DNA of 64,000 bases, from contig BJKQ01000005.1 in assembly GCA_006538405.1 (NCBI GenBank), positions 1,054,001 through 1,118,000 of the forward strand. Direction: 5' to 3'. A program made the translations under genes and the position numbers. The stretch's first letter is position 1. Every line of letters begins with the position of its first letter. This DNA is from Hansfordia pulvinata (Eukaryota; Ascomycota; Sordariomycetes; Xylariales). Positions 10,388 through 23,471 of this stretch are shown here, piece by piece. The notes beneath the pieces were generated by a model. It ran no database searches, was not told the origin of the DNA, and worked only from the letters and a program-made list of their open reading frames with translations.

Positions 10388-13300
10388 TGAAAGAAGAAGC
10401 GCTTTGTTGCGTGCTAGGCCGGCATCTCAAAGAGAGAGAGGGCGGGTGTCAATAAACAACAAGGCAGGATTGTTGTTTTTGTTGATGTTGTTGCTGAACA
10501 ATAGTCTGTGAGCAGAGAGGTCCGGCAGTGGTAAGACAAAGAAGTGGGTGGGGGTGATGGCGGCGTGGTAGTAGGGTGATGGTGGTGGTGGAAAAGTCCA
10601 GGGTGGTGGAAGTTCAAGAGGTGGGCTGTTCAGATTGCTGGGCCCTAAACAGTGAAGGCGGGATGAGGGGCAATATGGAGGAGCCTCACAGGAGAAAGAG
10701 GAGAGCCTGTCTTTTTGTGAGGTTCTGAACAAGCAGCCGAGTCTGCAAGTGACTCCGACCCAGCTCGGCCCAATAGACGCGGGAGGTGGGTATTTCCAAG
10801 GAGGCTCAGATGGAGCTAGAGCTGCCAGGCCGGTTGATGGAAGCTTGGTACGTGTAGGCAGGCGGGCGCGTGAGTATAGGACGTGCGAGAAGTGTCCAAA
10901 GAACCCAGATCCCGGCGGGTGGCGTACGGGAGCAAGCAGACACGGCAGTGCTGGCCGTTTCGGAGCAGGCCTGGTCGCACAGACGAGATGAGCCGGTTGC
11001 TCACGGTTTGTCCTGGGAGATCTACTGAAACCGCGACACAGGACGACCAGACAGGGACGACGGCGGCTGACACCCTCGAGCACGGCCTTGTATCCGGGGC
11101 GGCTCGCATTGAAGGGGGTAAACCGCCTTGAGGAGGGGGAGGGGGGGGCTGGACATCGCTTGCTGGGCATCGCAAACTACGAGGGCGGCGGCGGCGGCAG
11201 TGGTGGTGTGGCATGCGGTCGCACTCATACAACCTGGCACAGGCATCGGGATAGTCAGTCGGGCCTGGCGCCGGGCAGGGGCCGTGGGGATGAATGGACG
11301 AGCGCGAGCGACCCGGGTTTGAGGATCCACAGAGGGGTTTGAGCAGAAGTGCAACGGCCACCAACCGCCCGCTCGAAGACCAGGCCGCCGCCGCCGCCGC
11401 CGCCTCGTGGGCCAGGTCAGGGAGCGATGGGCGCCATCGACGCGGCAGGGGAGACAACCTAGCGAGGAGCCGGGATGGACACTGGGGTCCGAGCTCGAGC
11501 TCAAGGTGTCGGGCGATCACCCGGCGGGCTGGGTCTACGAGTACTCGTAACTCGGGCTGGACGTCGGGATGGCCGTAGACGTGGTGGATGGTGGTGGTGG
11601 TGGTAGTGGTGAGCCAGGTGAAGCTTGCGATAGTGTGGCCGACGACAAGGATGTCCTACTCGTCGTACTCGTACTATGCACCCACCTGAGGTAAAGGCAG
11701 GGACCAAGGGGCGCGTTCCGACAGAGGGGACATCCAGGGTCCCGCACATGGAACGGGCAGCGTTTCGCAGCCGAGTACCCTTTGGCGGGGAGCAGCGCAG
11801 GAGGTATACATCTGCAGACACCGGTGACAAGTACCCCTGCCGTACCCACGCGTGCTCCGCGACGACCCCGTCTGCAGGAGCTACTCGTACGTCCGAATAC
11901 CCAGACCAAAGCCGCCCCTTCCCTTCTCGGTCGGCCTCGCCCAATCATCGAGGCGCCGGCAGGAGCGACCCGCGACGCGCTTCGGCAGCCGCTGCCCTGT
12001 CGCGCTCTGTCACGCCCCGCTCCTTCTGCTCCGTGCCTCCATGGATGTGTTCGGAATCCACCCTTTCAATGGCTGCCGGCTCTTCAATCTCCTGCCTCGA
12101 CCACTATATTTGACACGCTTGACGCCTCTGTCCCATCGGCTGTCTCCAGTCTTTCACGACGAAGACGACGAAGACGACGAAGACCCCTATCAATACGGAG
12201 TATTACATGCATGCACGAGCATACTCTTCGTCCTGGCGGGGCTTTCATGCACTCTGCAAGGCTGACAGGGCACAGCACAGCCTGCTGCCGCTGTCTGCAT
12301 CGATCTGAGCCGCATCGGCTGCTCTCTGGCATGCCCCTTCATCCCGCGCCCATTCCCATCTTCTCCATCTCAGCTCTGGCCGGCCTCTGTTGCCATTCCT
12401 CCCCGGCGTGCCCGCTGTTCAAGGCCTCTCATTGGCCATTGAACCGCCTCTTCATACCGATCAGTCGACAAGCAAAAACACCTCTGCACCAGGCTTGTGC
12501 GCTCAGGTGCTACCGTCACATCCCCTCGAAGCATGACAATGCAGCCGCTGGCGGAACACGGACATACAACTTGGCCGCACCCACGTCCCCGTCGCACCGC
12601 CCAAGCCGTCTTGTCCCCATCCTGAAATAACAAGAGAAAACACGGAGAGTCTCGGCTGGAAACTGATGTGTCCACGTGAGCGACCCATCTGGCCCACAAC
12701 CCACGCCTGCTCATGCACCTGGCCATCCATTTCTTCCTGTCTTGTCGGACTTGCGACTCTCCATAAACGTGGGCAAGGCAAGTGATAGCAAGGCGAGTAC
12801 AAGCCGGCCTCGGCGAGGTGGTTCCCAACATCCCTGCAAAGGCTGGCGGCTGCATCCCTGCTCGAGCCAGTAGCAGCCGCCGTCAATCAGCTTGGCTACG
12901 ACCATCCGCTAAATTAAGTTACCCGCGTATCCACTCAAGTCGCGGTCCAGCGAAAAGACTCTGAAGAGGCGTTTATCCGTGCGCAAAACATCGTCTTCCA
13001 CCCGCGCCATGCACGTAACGGCCGGGGCTGTCAAGGTAACTAGCTATCTCTATCTATCTGCACGACATGACGGGCGAGTAAGCGCCGGCGTATCGGCAAT
13101 TGAGCCTCCCAGGCATCTTCCTGTGAGACGTCCTGCCGGCACTCAGCCCGCGCGCGTGCATAAACCGGGCCCAGCGCGTGCTCGCAAGCGCCGGTGGGAA
13201 TATTTCGATGACCTTGCAGATCGGGAGTGTGAAGACTCGGAATACTCATACTGCAGCTTCAGAGCCATGCGAACCCAAACCAAAGCCACGGTCAAGGACT

Positions 13301-14951
13301 GCGCACGGCCATTTGATCCTTTCCAAAACCTCGCTCTTTGCCATGTTTCGGCTTATCTCACGCATTCTCTTCGTCCCTGGGTTCGTCCGATGTCTGTGAC
13401 GCCCGTAAGCACAGCCCCCTCATAAGAGTGTGCCACAGATGGCAGCCGCAGTTAAGGTGCTGCGAAGAGGGGTCACGTTGCCTCGCATGGGAAAAGGAGA
13501 TTGCCATTTCGAACCCCCCGAACCTCTGTCTTTCGTGTGCTCAGTTTGCAATAGGCTGGTGAGAGACGGCGCTGGCTGGAAGGTCTACGGAAAGCGCGGC
13601 AGGCGACAAAGACGCTGACACAAACATGGCCTGTTTAGGTAGTCTATTGTGCGCCTGGACTGCATGTCAGCATGTGCGAGATTCAGAGAGCTAATAAGTA
13701 GGTAGACCGTGGGAATGAGAACACCAAGTAGCGTAGGTTTGCTGCCACCAGTGAGTGTTCCACGCAATACACCAGGTGCGACAAGGTCCACGCCTAGACC
13801 ATTTCTCGAGGCTTACAGACGCGCGATGGGAAATGGAGGGCCAAAAAGGAAAGGAAAGGGTTCTTTCAAGAAAATTCTCTTTTCACAAAAAGAAAAAAGA
13901 CGGGCCGAGCGCTCGTGGGGCGTGGCCGCAGGTAAATCGCATGACTGGGTCTAGCGAGCGGCGAGGACAAGCTTGGACCAGCTCTCGGTAACAGTCCCCG
14001 GTATCAAAGCGTTTCCCCAAGCTCCTGGAAGCTTGGGACGAGAGGTGGCTGTTGCTGATGCAGTACCGACTAGGCGGCTGACCAGGTGTAAGCGCGTGGC
14101 GCTGGGTGGAAATGGGAGAACAAATATCATGCAAGCGACGTAATCCAAGCTGTGCTGTCGTGGCAAGGCAGACCGCTCGGGGAGTATCTCTGTATGTGGT
14201 CAAGACGGTACAGTCTTGAGAAAAAGAAGAAGATGAAGGCCAAGGCGCCAGGGGCACGGGCATAGGTAGAGATGATGACATGGCGATAGAACGTGAGCGA
14301 CGAGGCATGAACACGACAGCCACATGGGAGACCAGCAGTGCAGACGGCGTACAATTGAGCTTTGTTCCATTGGAAGGACGAGACACGTGAGAGTGGGCTA
14401 GGAAGTAGAGAAGAAACGCCTTAGAGGTTGAAGGAAACACCCAGAGGACAAGACCAACGCCAGTGAAAGAAGCACAGCCCAGCTCAGGGGACTGGGTGGT
14501 GAAGAAGAAAAAACCGACAGCATTATGACCCCGCCCACCGTTTCACGCCCGATACCAGAAGCTATCACCTGTTTTCTCGCCAATCTACCACCTTTGTCGA
14601 TACCGCCTTGTGAAATGAAAACATTATCCCGGGACACCCCCTCGATCCCCTATCTATACCCGTAGAGCCTCGTTCAACAGACAAATCAAGAGAAAGAAAA
14701 CCCGCAACGACGACACGACGTAGTAGAGGTGCGCAAGTGTCGCAAAAGAGAGAGAAGGACAGAGAGAGATAGGCAGAGACAGAGAGACAAGGTTGGAGAA
14801 AATGCAACGCTGTGAAATTTGACATTATGATCATTGCGTGTTGGGGGGAATTAGTCATTATTACATCTTTGCAAAAATTGCAAAAAAGCCGTTATGTGTT
14901 TGTGTTTGTGTGTAAGTGCGAGTCCGCGCGCCCTCTTCCTTTTTTTGGTTT

Positions 14952-17472
14952 TCACATGGCGTATTCGTCCATAATGGCCGTCGGAACCCCCGAGGGGTGG
15001 TGCGGGTGATGCTGGTGCTGGTGCTGGTGGGGGAGGGGCAGGTGCGCGTGAGGGTGCGTCAGCTTGCGCATGGCCGTGGCCGGGTAGAGGCTCTCGTCCT
15101 CGAGGCTCTCGGTGCGGCCCCGCTTGCGGCCCCTGTAGGCGTCGGCCGTGGCGAGCGGGTAGGCGTCGACGGCGGCGGCGGCAGCAGCGCCGGGGGCGGA
15201 CGCGCCCTGCTGGTGCTCCCACCCCTGGCTGCCCGAGGACCACGACGGGGCCCAGTCCTGGCCGGCGCCGCTGCCGGTGGCGGCGCCGAGGTGGCGGTGG
15301 TCGTCCCAGCCCTGGGACTGCTGGGTGGCGTCGTGGGCGGCGTGCGCCCACTGCGCGTCGCGGAGCTCCGACGACGTGGTGGCCGTCAGCGCGGCGGCGG
15401 CGGCCGTGTCGGCCCAGCTGACGCCGGAGATGTGGTGCTGCTGATGGGCGTTGTGGTTGTGGTGGTTGTGGTGGTGGTGGTGAGCCCCTGCCTGCTGGTG
15501 GGCGTGGCCGGAGGCGCCGTCCAGGTAGCCGGCCGAGGCGCCCCAGTTGACCGAGGCCGAGGCCGTGGGGTCGTCCAGGCCGTGGAGGCCGTGACCGCCG
15601 GCCCAGGCTTGCAGGTCCTGGTCGTCGTAGGAGCCCGGTGCCGTCGTCGTGACGGGGTGGGCGGCGGCAGCGGCGCTGGTCAAGCCGGCTAGGAAGGGGT
15701 CCGTGGGCCCGGCGGCGGTGACGGCCATGGAGCTCTGGGGCTCGGAGGCTGCCGAGAAGGAGGCGCCAGCGGCCGAGTCGGACATGAAGCCCATGTGTGC
15801 GCCGTGGCCCTGGTGGTGGTGGAGGCCGGCGGCGCTGTCGACGGCGGACGCCTCGAAGCCGAAGCCGCTGGGCTGGAGGCCGGCGGTCGGGGGAGGGGTG
15901 GCGAGGCCGCCGCCGCCGGGGGCGGTGTTGTAGGTGTCGATCATGGTGATGCCGTTGGCCAGGGGGTGGGGCTGGCTGGGGAAGGTCATGCCCGGGTCGT
16001 AGGCGGCGGCGGCGGAGGGGGCGGCGGCGGAGGAGGAGAAGTGCTCGTGCATGGCGGCGTTGAGGTGGTGGGCGTAGGGCGGGTTGGGGGACATGACGGC
16101 GTCGCGGCTGACGTTGGGGGGCCCCGGGAGGTAGGCCTGCTGCTGGTGGTACTGCGAGGCCGGGTCCATCTTGGTGAGGAAGCGCCAGTTGGCGCCGGCG
16201 GAGACGACGTGCGTCTTGTTCTTGTCGTCCGTCTCCTCGCGCACGGGGCTGAAGGTCCACAGCAGCACCGCGCGGCGCGTCCACTTGCCCGAGGAGCGCT
16301 TGTGGTCGCCGTCGCCGCGCAGGCGGTCCGCCGGCGCCGACCAGATCTCCTGGTACATGGCGACCTGCGAGAGCAGGTCCTTGGCGCTGGGCATGGCGCT
16401 GCCGCCCTTCTGCTGCTGGCGCTTGTCGTCGCCGGCGCTGCCGCCACTGCTGCCGCTGCCGCTGCCGCCCTTGTGCGCGTTACCCGCAGAGTCCTTGGCG
16501 GAGCGGTCGCGCCTCTTCTTCTCGCGCTCCGCGTTGACGTACGGCGCCAGCTTGATGAACGTGTTGGCCCAGCTGGCCGCGGGGAAGGGCACGCAGATGG
16601 TGTCGCGGCTGCCGCGCGCGGCGCAGTCGCACGGCGTCTTGTGGCAGTTGACGCGGTGCGAGGCCGCCACCTCGACGGGGCTGCTGTGCTCCCACAGCTC
16701 CTCCTCGTCGTCGAAGAACAGGTCCGCCGGCTTGGCCACCGACGTGAAGGACCGCCACGAGTGGTTGTGCAGGTCCAGCCGCGAGATGGCCAGCTCCACC
16801 ATGCCGTTCAGCTCCGCCCCCGACGGGAACTTGGAGTTGGCGTGCAGGTCCAGCACCACCTCGAAGTGGAACGTGTCGCAGGGGCCGACCACGCACCGCG
16901 ACGTCCTCTCGTCCGACGCCCGGTTGCCGTCGCTGGCCAGCGCCGACGTCAGCTTCTCCCGCAGCTCCGGGAACCGCGTCTCCCAGAGCTTGGACACGTC
17001 CTTGACCGACGACGACTCCTTCTGCGTCATCGACCGCGTGTACTCGTGCAGCAGCACGCTCTGCCGCCCGCCCTTGCGCATCAGCGTCTTGTACTCCTTG
17101 TCGTCGTTCAGCCGGAGGTGCGGGTAGTCGGCCTCCACGAGCCACTGCCCGTCCGGCGTGTGGCCCGAGATCTGCTTCCTCGACGCGCCGTCCTCGCCCG
17201 CCACGTGCTTCTCCTTCAGCGCAATGTTAGACGCAGAGACAAAGATCCAGCACTGCTTGGGCCGCAGGTAGACGTCATTGTCGGCGCCGAGGATGCGAGC
17301 AAAGTACTCGTAGTTGGGCCTCTCCGGCGGCAGGCGGCCGTCGGCTATGGCAGCCAGGACCTGGTTGTCCTTGAAGGACTCGGTGTCGTCGTCCTCCTTG
17401 GCCAGTCTCTTCTCATCCTCCTTGCTGTCCTTCTGTCTGGGGAAGAAGAAGTGGACTGCAAGGGTGGTCAGC

Positions 17473-17504
<32 letters not shown>

Positions 17505-18361
17505 CGCAGTGGGTATGATCGCCAGCAGAAGGGGGGGCTCGGGCTATGGTATACTCACATGTCGGCAGGGTGTTGAAGAAACCCTTGAGAACCTGGATAT
17601 GACTCGACACCTGCTTCCTTCCTCTGAACATGGGGTGGGGCTTGCCCTTCTCGCACTTCTCCCTCTGCTTCCTGTCGGGGATGCGCTCCCCGTTCTGCGG
17701 CGGGTGAAGCAGCCAGTGGTAGATCCAGAGGTATTCTGTGATGAGCATGTTCCGGCCATACAGGATGGTCTTGGAGCTGTACTTCTTCCTTCCCATCTGG
17801 GGGATGAGGAGCAGTGCTGTTGGGTTGGGTTCGTGTCAGCCGACGATGACATGGGTGCATGGGGGGATGGCGGCGAGAGGCGCATCAATCATCCTGTCTG
17901 TTCTTCTTACCATCGAGGAAGGCATCTTCCAACCAAAGAGGCCATGTCGGGTTCTCCCGCTCAATCTCCTTCTGCGTCACCTTGTTGCGGTAGTCGGCAA
18001 AGTGCTTGTAGGAGTAGATGGGGTTCTTGCTGCCCCGTGGATAACCCATTGGCGAGTCCTGTAATGATACATTTCGCTGCAGAGAACGGCCGCTCCGGAA
18101 GCTGGTCCCATACGTCGACGGCAACGCCTGCGTAGGGACTATGGGGGGGGTAGGGATGCTGTGGACGGGGGGGGAAACGGAGAGCTGCTTCTGCTGCTGG
18201 CACAGGGCCAGGGCGGCGAGGTTGTGTGGCTGCACGTTTCCGGTTGCTTCGCCAAGGGGTTGGCGAGTTGATGGCATCACCTCGTGGTGCTGACCGTCGT
18301 AGGCGTACTCTTCCTCGGGCGAAAGCCTCTGAGATGGCAGGACTGGCCTTCGAGGATCCAT
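14952..18361 (-). CDS. TEA/ATTS-domain transcription factor with a long insertion in the TEA domain
   Basis: DNA-binding regulator of the TEAD/TEC1/AbaA family. Exons 18361-17911, 17816-17559 and 17455-14952 close exactly to 1070 residues. The start is the ATG at 18361 (MDPRRPVLPSQRL); the upstream extension has no ATG. The TEA domain is at about residues 135-240: WPLWLEDAFLDALLLIPQMG, then LYGRNMLITEYL, then a basic/Pro-rich insertion of roughly 28 residues, then the recognition helix GRKQVSSHIQVLKGFF. AbaA-type proteins lack such an insertion, so I think this is a second TEA paralogue, not AbaA. A conserved middle part holds AELNGMVELAISRLDLHNHS and CHKTPCDCAARGSRDTICVP. The tail is rich in Gln, His and Ala and has a basic motif (YRGRKRGRTE). 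Intron 2 contains a CA microsatellite. Targets are unknown. Confidence 0.88.
17473..17500 (+). repeat. (CA)n microsatellite in intron 2 of the TEA gene
   Basis: About 14 uninterrupted AC units lie just upstream of the minus-strand acceptor of exon 3. On the gene strand this reads (TG)n followed by a short spacer and the acceptor CTTGCAG. Confidence 0.9.
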
Positions 18362-19523
18362 TATGATAGCTGTGGCAGTGGCAGGCACGAAGAGGCGACC
18401 TGGTAAGAATGCTTCATGAGAAGATGGAGAATTCAGAACGGTGTCTGGAGAACGCCCGGGAACGCTGGGGGGCAGAACTCAGATATGTAAGGTGGAAAGG
18501 AATGGCTGTGGCAGAGAATGCCTTATTAGATTATCGTAAGAGGATGAATTTCCTGGCCCTCGAGACTGGCATGGAAAGAAGCAGAGCAGCATATCTTATA
18601 AGCCACCCTGTGAGCAAGGCAGGGCAAGGCAAGGTGAAGCAGCAAAGAAGACGAAGAAGAAGGCCTTGTTCTTCTTGGCCGACCCCCCTCCCACCCCTCG
18701 AGGCCCCCTCTATCGTGAGCGTACCCTGCCTTGACCCGACTATCGAGCCGCATGGCAATAAAGGTAGGCTGCCCACGATCATCCAACCCTAGAGCCCCCC
18801 ACCGGGAGACTCTCCAGGGCGGGTGCCGTTGCGGCGCGAGAGAAATCCCCGGACAATACAGGCGCCATCCAGGGCAGCCGGGCACCTCAGGGCAGCCGGG
18901 CAGCTCCTGCGCTGCGCAAGCCGTGCTAGGTTGGAAGGGTATGCAGTTAGCTGGCATGCAAGGGAACCGCCGGGGCCACGATGGCAGCCCAGGCACAGGG
19001 CCGCAGCCGACTCACCATGGGAATGCTCAATCTGCCCGCAAGGCTGTCTCGCCGCCCGCCTAGCCGCTTTGGGCGTCGGGTATAGCAATACACTTACTGG
19101 CGGTGGAGCATCGTGGGGAATGTGACCTGGATTAGCCGTCTCTGCAGGCGATCAGGTCTTGGACTTGTAGCCCGCGCTTCTGGAGGGGTATCCCAGGTCA
19201 CTCCTGGGTGGGCCGCCGTATCCTGTGGCCGCCGCCAGGTCACTGTCGAATGTGGGCCGCCGCCCGCCGCCCCCTGGTCACATCGTGGGCCTCGTCGCCT
19301 CCCTTGGAAGGGAAGGCCCAATAAGAGCTCTCGTCCCTGCTGACTGTGGCCCTGCTTGGCTTGCATCGCTCGCATCCCACTTGTGCAGAGGCGGCCCGCC
19401 GCAGAATCCGCCGCGCATGTTACTTGCGCCTCTCAAATTGTGCTGTACTTCAAAATTTGTGCGTGTTGGCTGTTGTGTGCTCGTAATGGTGGTTGATTGC
19501 TGTCTGCTGGCTGCTGGCTGCTT
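18362..19523. other. Spacer with TEA-factor upstream region and MRD1 3-prime end
   Basis: No gene is supported. There is a local GC-rich stretch with repeated gcagccgggca pieces near 18875-18905. Most of it should be promoter and leader of the TEA-factor gene. Confidence 0.5.
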
Positions 19524-22371
19524 TCACATGTCCCCCTCGTCCTCGTTGTCGCCCAGCGTCACCTTCTTGCGCCCGCCGCCCGTGAGCTGCTGGAGGGCCA
19601 CCTTGTTGGCTTGCCGTCCGACCTTCTCCTGCATCTTGCGGATCTCCTCCTCGGGGTCGACCGTCTCCGCTTCGGCGAACTGGACCACCAACTTCCGGCC
19701 CAGCAAGTGCGTGTCTTGGAGCGCCTTCATCGCGTTCTCCGCCTCCCTCGGCGTCGTAAAGTCCACAAAAGCGTAGCCTCGAGCGCTGTGGTTGAACTTC
19801 TTGGGCACCCGCACCGCACGTACCTGGCCTTGGGCTCCAAACAGAGTCCGGAGATCTTTCTTGGTCGCCTCGAACGGCAAGTTCTTGACGATCAACTTGG
19901 TCCTGTGACCGACCGCCTTGCGCGCGTCATCTTCACGTTTACGTTCCTCGGCGGCATCCCGGCCCCGATGCGATGATCTTACTTGAAGCTTGTGGCCTTG
20001 CAAAGCATGGCCGTCCATGACCTGCTGCGCGGCCGCAGCAGACTCCTTACTAGAGAACTCGACAAAGCCGAACCCCATGCTGAGGATCTGGCCGGGCTTC
20101 TTGGGGTCCGTCTTGGTCTTGACCCGGGCGATCCGGAACCCCTCCAGGTGCCGGAACGCCGACGTCAGATCAGCCGTGGTCGTGTTGAATGACAGATTCT
20201 TGACGTGTAGCGAGCTCGTCTCGCCGTGACCCTGATCGGCGTCGCGCTCGAGTAACTCCGAGACAGAGAGTTTCTGCTGGGAGGCGCCAGGCGTGGCAAT
20301 CTCAGCTGGTGCCTGTTGCTCTGCATCAACAAAGAGATTCTTCGGCGCCTTCTCGAGGAAGAGAATGCTGTTCTTGAACCTCCGGTATGCCAGCTTGGCG
20401 AAGGCGGCCTTGGCCTGTGGGGCCTGGGCGAACTGAACGACGGCTATAGTACCGGTGGGTGGCATAAGTACCCGGAGGACCTGGCCATGTTCCTCAAACA
20501 TGGTCCGGATCTCGTCAGGGGATGTCCCGTACTCAAAATTCTTCACAAGAATGCCCGTGTCGCCACGCTCAGATGACTTGAAGGCATTGAGATCGACGCC
20601 GTTGGCAGCAAAGTACGACTTGGTGTCCTGGATCGTTGCTGTCTCTGCCATGGCCTGTTTCACCGCGGCGTCACTGCTGGTGGGGTCCAGCAGCTCGGCC
20701 TTGGAGATGCCCAGACGAGCGCTGGCCGAGGCCACCACGGCGTCCTGGTTCATGTAAAGCGAGTTCCAATTGAATTTGCTCGTAGCTGCTTTAGCCTTCT
20801 TCTTGATGAGGTTCTGCTGCTTCAGGGGGAGCTTGGACAGGGCGTATTCGTCGAGTTCTGCGTCGCGCTTGGCCGTACCAGGCAAGACGTGCAATATTCT
20901 GCCCTGGAAGGTGTGGCCATCTGCCTCCTGGAATGCGCCCACAGCCGCGTCTGCGTCGTCGAACAGGATAAAGGCGAACCCCTTGTTATTGCCCGAACTT
21001 GTAGTTGGAACGTGTACCTATATTCATTTTAGCAAGAATGCGCCTGGAGATTGGCGGCATCGCGGCGAGGAGGGGTTCTTGTCCATCAGAAAACGAGGCA
21101 TCTACTAAAATTCTCGCCCAGGGTTCTCATCAAATACCGTAGTATAAGCTGTCCCTATCTGGGATTCATCATAAAAGAACCGTTGCACTCAGGCAATAGG
21201 AAGGATTGATTGGGGAAGAAGATGCACCACTGACCTCTTGAATATCGCCGTACGAGCCGAAATGGGCACGTACGTCGTCCTCCGTCGCGGAGTAAGGTAG
21301 ATTACGCACAAACAATCGCGAGGTGCTGCGTATGGAGTCAATCACCGACTCTTTTGACGATCTCTCGATCTTGGCCGGCGCTGGCGCGGCGGGCACGTCC
21401 TCTTCCTCCTGAGCGGCAGTGATCGGCTCCTCCATGTCGTGATCTTGTGCGGCATCTACATCAGCAGCAGGTTGAGGTGGTGATCTACTGGGAGCGGCGA
21501 GGGGAATCGGATCATCATCATCGACCAGGTCCAAGAGCCGATTAGTGCGAGACCGTAACCAATCATCGTCAGTGGCGGGTGCTGAAGGGGCGGCGTCTGC
21601 TGCACTGGCAGCCGTATCGGCGTCTGCCTCGGCTCCGGACAAGGCTGCCGAAGGTGCCTGTGAAGAAGAGGCGTCATTCGCATTGCCGTTCGTGCTTGGT
21701 TGGATCTGTGCTTGTGTTTGTGGAATGGGAGCGGGCGCTGGCCGAGGAACCTTCTTCCGTGCAGGGATCGACTCGTACTCGTCATCGGACTCGTTCTCTT
21801 GGGCGGGGACCGCAGCCATCTTGGCGGGAGGTTCGCGAGTAGAGGCTACGTCAGTCTCGTGAACAGCGTTGGCAGTGGATTTTGCAGATTGCATGACTCC
21901 GAGGAATTCTTGGAGCTTGGGATCCGCCTCATCGGCGGGCTCCTCCCTTTTTCTCTTCTTGGCATTATCGGGGCCGGTCGAGTCTGGGACAGAAGGCTTG
22001 CCGAGAGGATGTGTGCTGGCGTCTGTGGGTTCACGGGTTTGGCGATAGGCTTCTTTGCCTTATTTAGGGACGGGTCTGCTACCTATTGGATGGTCAGCCG
22101 AGCCGGCCAGGATCATGTCAGAAACGGGGAAGAGGGCACTGACGGGCTTTGCGGGCTCCACGGAGACGCGGGACATGCGAATAAAGGAGCGGTTGAGGCG
22201 TTTGACCGACTTCGCAGCCTCGGCCGGTGTGGTGTAGCCAACATAGCCGATGCGGCGTTGGGGCATAAGCTTTACATCGGTGATGTTGCCGGCGTAGGCG
22301 AAATGTTTACGGAAAGTGGCCTCGTCGATTGTCGGGGGCAGGCCCTTGACAAAGACACGCGAGGAGTCCAT
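19524..22371 (-). CDS. MRD1: Multiple RNA-binding domain protein 1 (Mrd1), one frameshift
   Basis: Nucleolar five-RRM protein that binds the 35S pre-rRNA and is needed for early 18S cleavage steps. Exons 22371-22144, 22082-21235 and 21017-19524; both introns start with the minor donor GTCAGT. RRM1 opens the protein (MDSSRVFVKGLPPT, then RRIGYVGY). RRM2 begins RLFVRNLPYSATEDDV and is split by intron 2. RRM3 is GILVKNFEYGTS, RRM4 SLHVKNLSFNTT...GFGFVEF and RRM5 KLIVKNLPFEAT...GYAFVDF. The charged linker after RRM1 (DNAKKRKREEPADEADPKLQ) is typical. Exon 2 needs one extra base at about 22025-22040, between VADPSLNKAKKPIAK and the DAST...KKRKREE part; restored length is about 856 residues. The stop follows the acidic end DNEDEGDM. 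Confidence 0.93.
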
Positions 22372-23471
22372 TGTGACGACTGTCGTCGTTCGTCGGCGCG
22401 GATCAGCGGGCGTCGCAACCTTCCCAGGCGTGAGCCTCTGTGAAGCAGACCCTTAGAAACGGTGGCAAGCTGCCATTCCTCTGCTGTCTCTACAGCCGTC
22501 AAGTGCTGGGCACAGAATGGAGATGCAAAAGTAGAGGGGAATGGACAAGGCAAGGCGCGGCAGCGAAGAGGTGGTGGTGGGTGAAGAAGTTGAGGCTGTC
22601 TCGCGCATCGAGGGAAAAAAAAATTGACTTGGGCGCGATCAGAGAAACAGGGTGCAGCCACGATAGAGCCAATCAGAACAGCTCATAGTGAAAGTGGCGG
22701 GGCTGGAAGATGGGCCTCGAAGGCGGCGCCGCGGGGCTGCCTTCCAAGTCTTGATCGAGTATCTCTACTTGACCAGATCCCATCTCCGCGCTGTTCGAAG
22801 GTGAAGCAGTCGAGACTCAGCGTAGCGATACTCGCAGCCAGCTAGAGCCGCATCCAATGGGCACGCGCCTGCCGGGGGGGGCATTGGATCCAGCGCTGCC
22901 AACAGGGCTCCAGCGTTCTGGGCTGGCGTCGTGGCTGGCCTGGATAGCGCTAAACTGGGCAGCCTCGGGGGCTCCACCGCTGCTGCTGCCCCCAAGAAAT
23001 TCTGCTGCTGGCTGCGGGCGGGCTGTCGCCCCTGGATGGGGATACCCACCTACCGCGTCCGTATGGTGATTCGACTCCATCACCATCAACAACCCCGTCC
23101 GTCCCGCCCCGCGATAGCTTCACCTCTGCCCACGACCTCTGCGTTGCGCCGTTGCTCGCAGCTCCCACGACATCTTTCCAAATCCCCCGCCAACTCACCA
23201 CACACCCGCCCAGGCTTCTGCCTCGTACGTTACCGACTTGTGCCCCTCCGAAACCCTGCAATCCTCAGCCGCCCCCTTCCCCAACAATTCCCCAGCGGCT
23301 CGCCGTTGGCTACACACAAGCTGCCCACCCGCTCGCTCCCGACGGCCTCTTGCAGTGCTCCTCGCCTCTGACGCGCCCACATCCGACGAGCGCCCCGTCG
23401 TACCATCGGTACTGCCATTGTCTCTGCTGACCCTTACCTTCCCCCAGGTTTAGTTGCAGCACACCGCAGCC
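22372..23471. other. Divergent promoter region between MRD1 and dynein light chain
   Basis: The two genes start outward from this 1.1-kb stretch, so it should hold both promoters. The right half (about 23070-23440) is rich in C and T, fitting a long 5-prime leader of the dynein gene. No ORF is supported. Confidence 0.6.

Larger units (their letters stand above)
9922..14951. other. 5-kb spacer upstream of the LPMO-like gene, no gene supported
   Basis: This lies between the start of the LPMO-like gene and the end of the TEA-factor gene. ORFs in it (for example 11782-12630) are rich in Arg, Pro and Ser and show no domain or plausible codon pattern. It contains a 37-bp tandem repeat (10314-10387), CT/GA tracts, three GACGACGAA units near 12157-12184 and scattered ACTCGTA motifs (11530-11670). 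The part nearest 14951 is probably 3-prime UTR of the TEA gene. Confidence 0.5.

Noticed and set aside
11782..12630. 282-codon plus-strand ORF in the 5-kb spacer
   Set aside because: The composition is Arg/Pro/Ser with an Arg run from a GAC/GAA repeat; no domain, no orthologue-like features, and a TTG or internal start only.
15795..17576. 593-codon plus-strand ORF across the TEA-factor gene
   Set aside because: Antisense shadow; it is rich in Val, Gly, Arg and His with no domain, while the minus strand encodes the TEA domain and closes over three exons.
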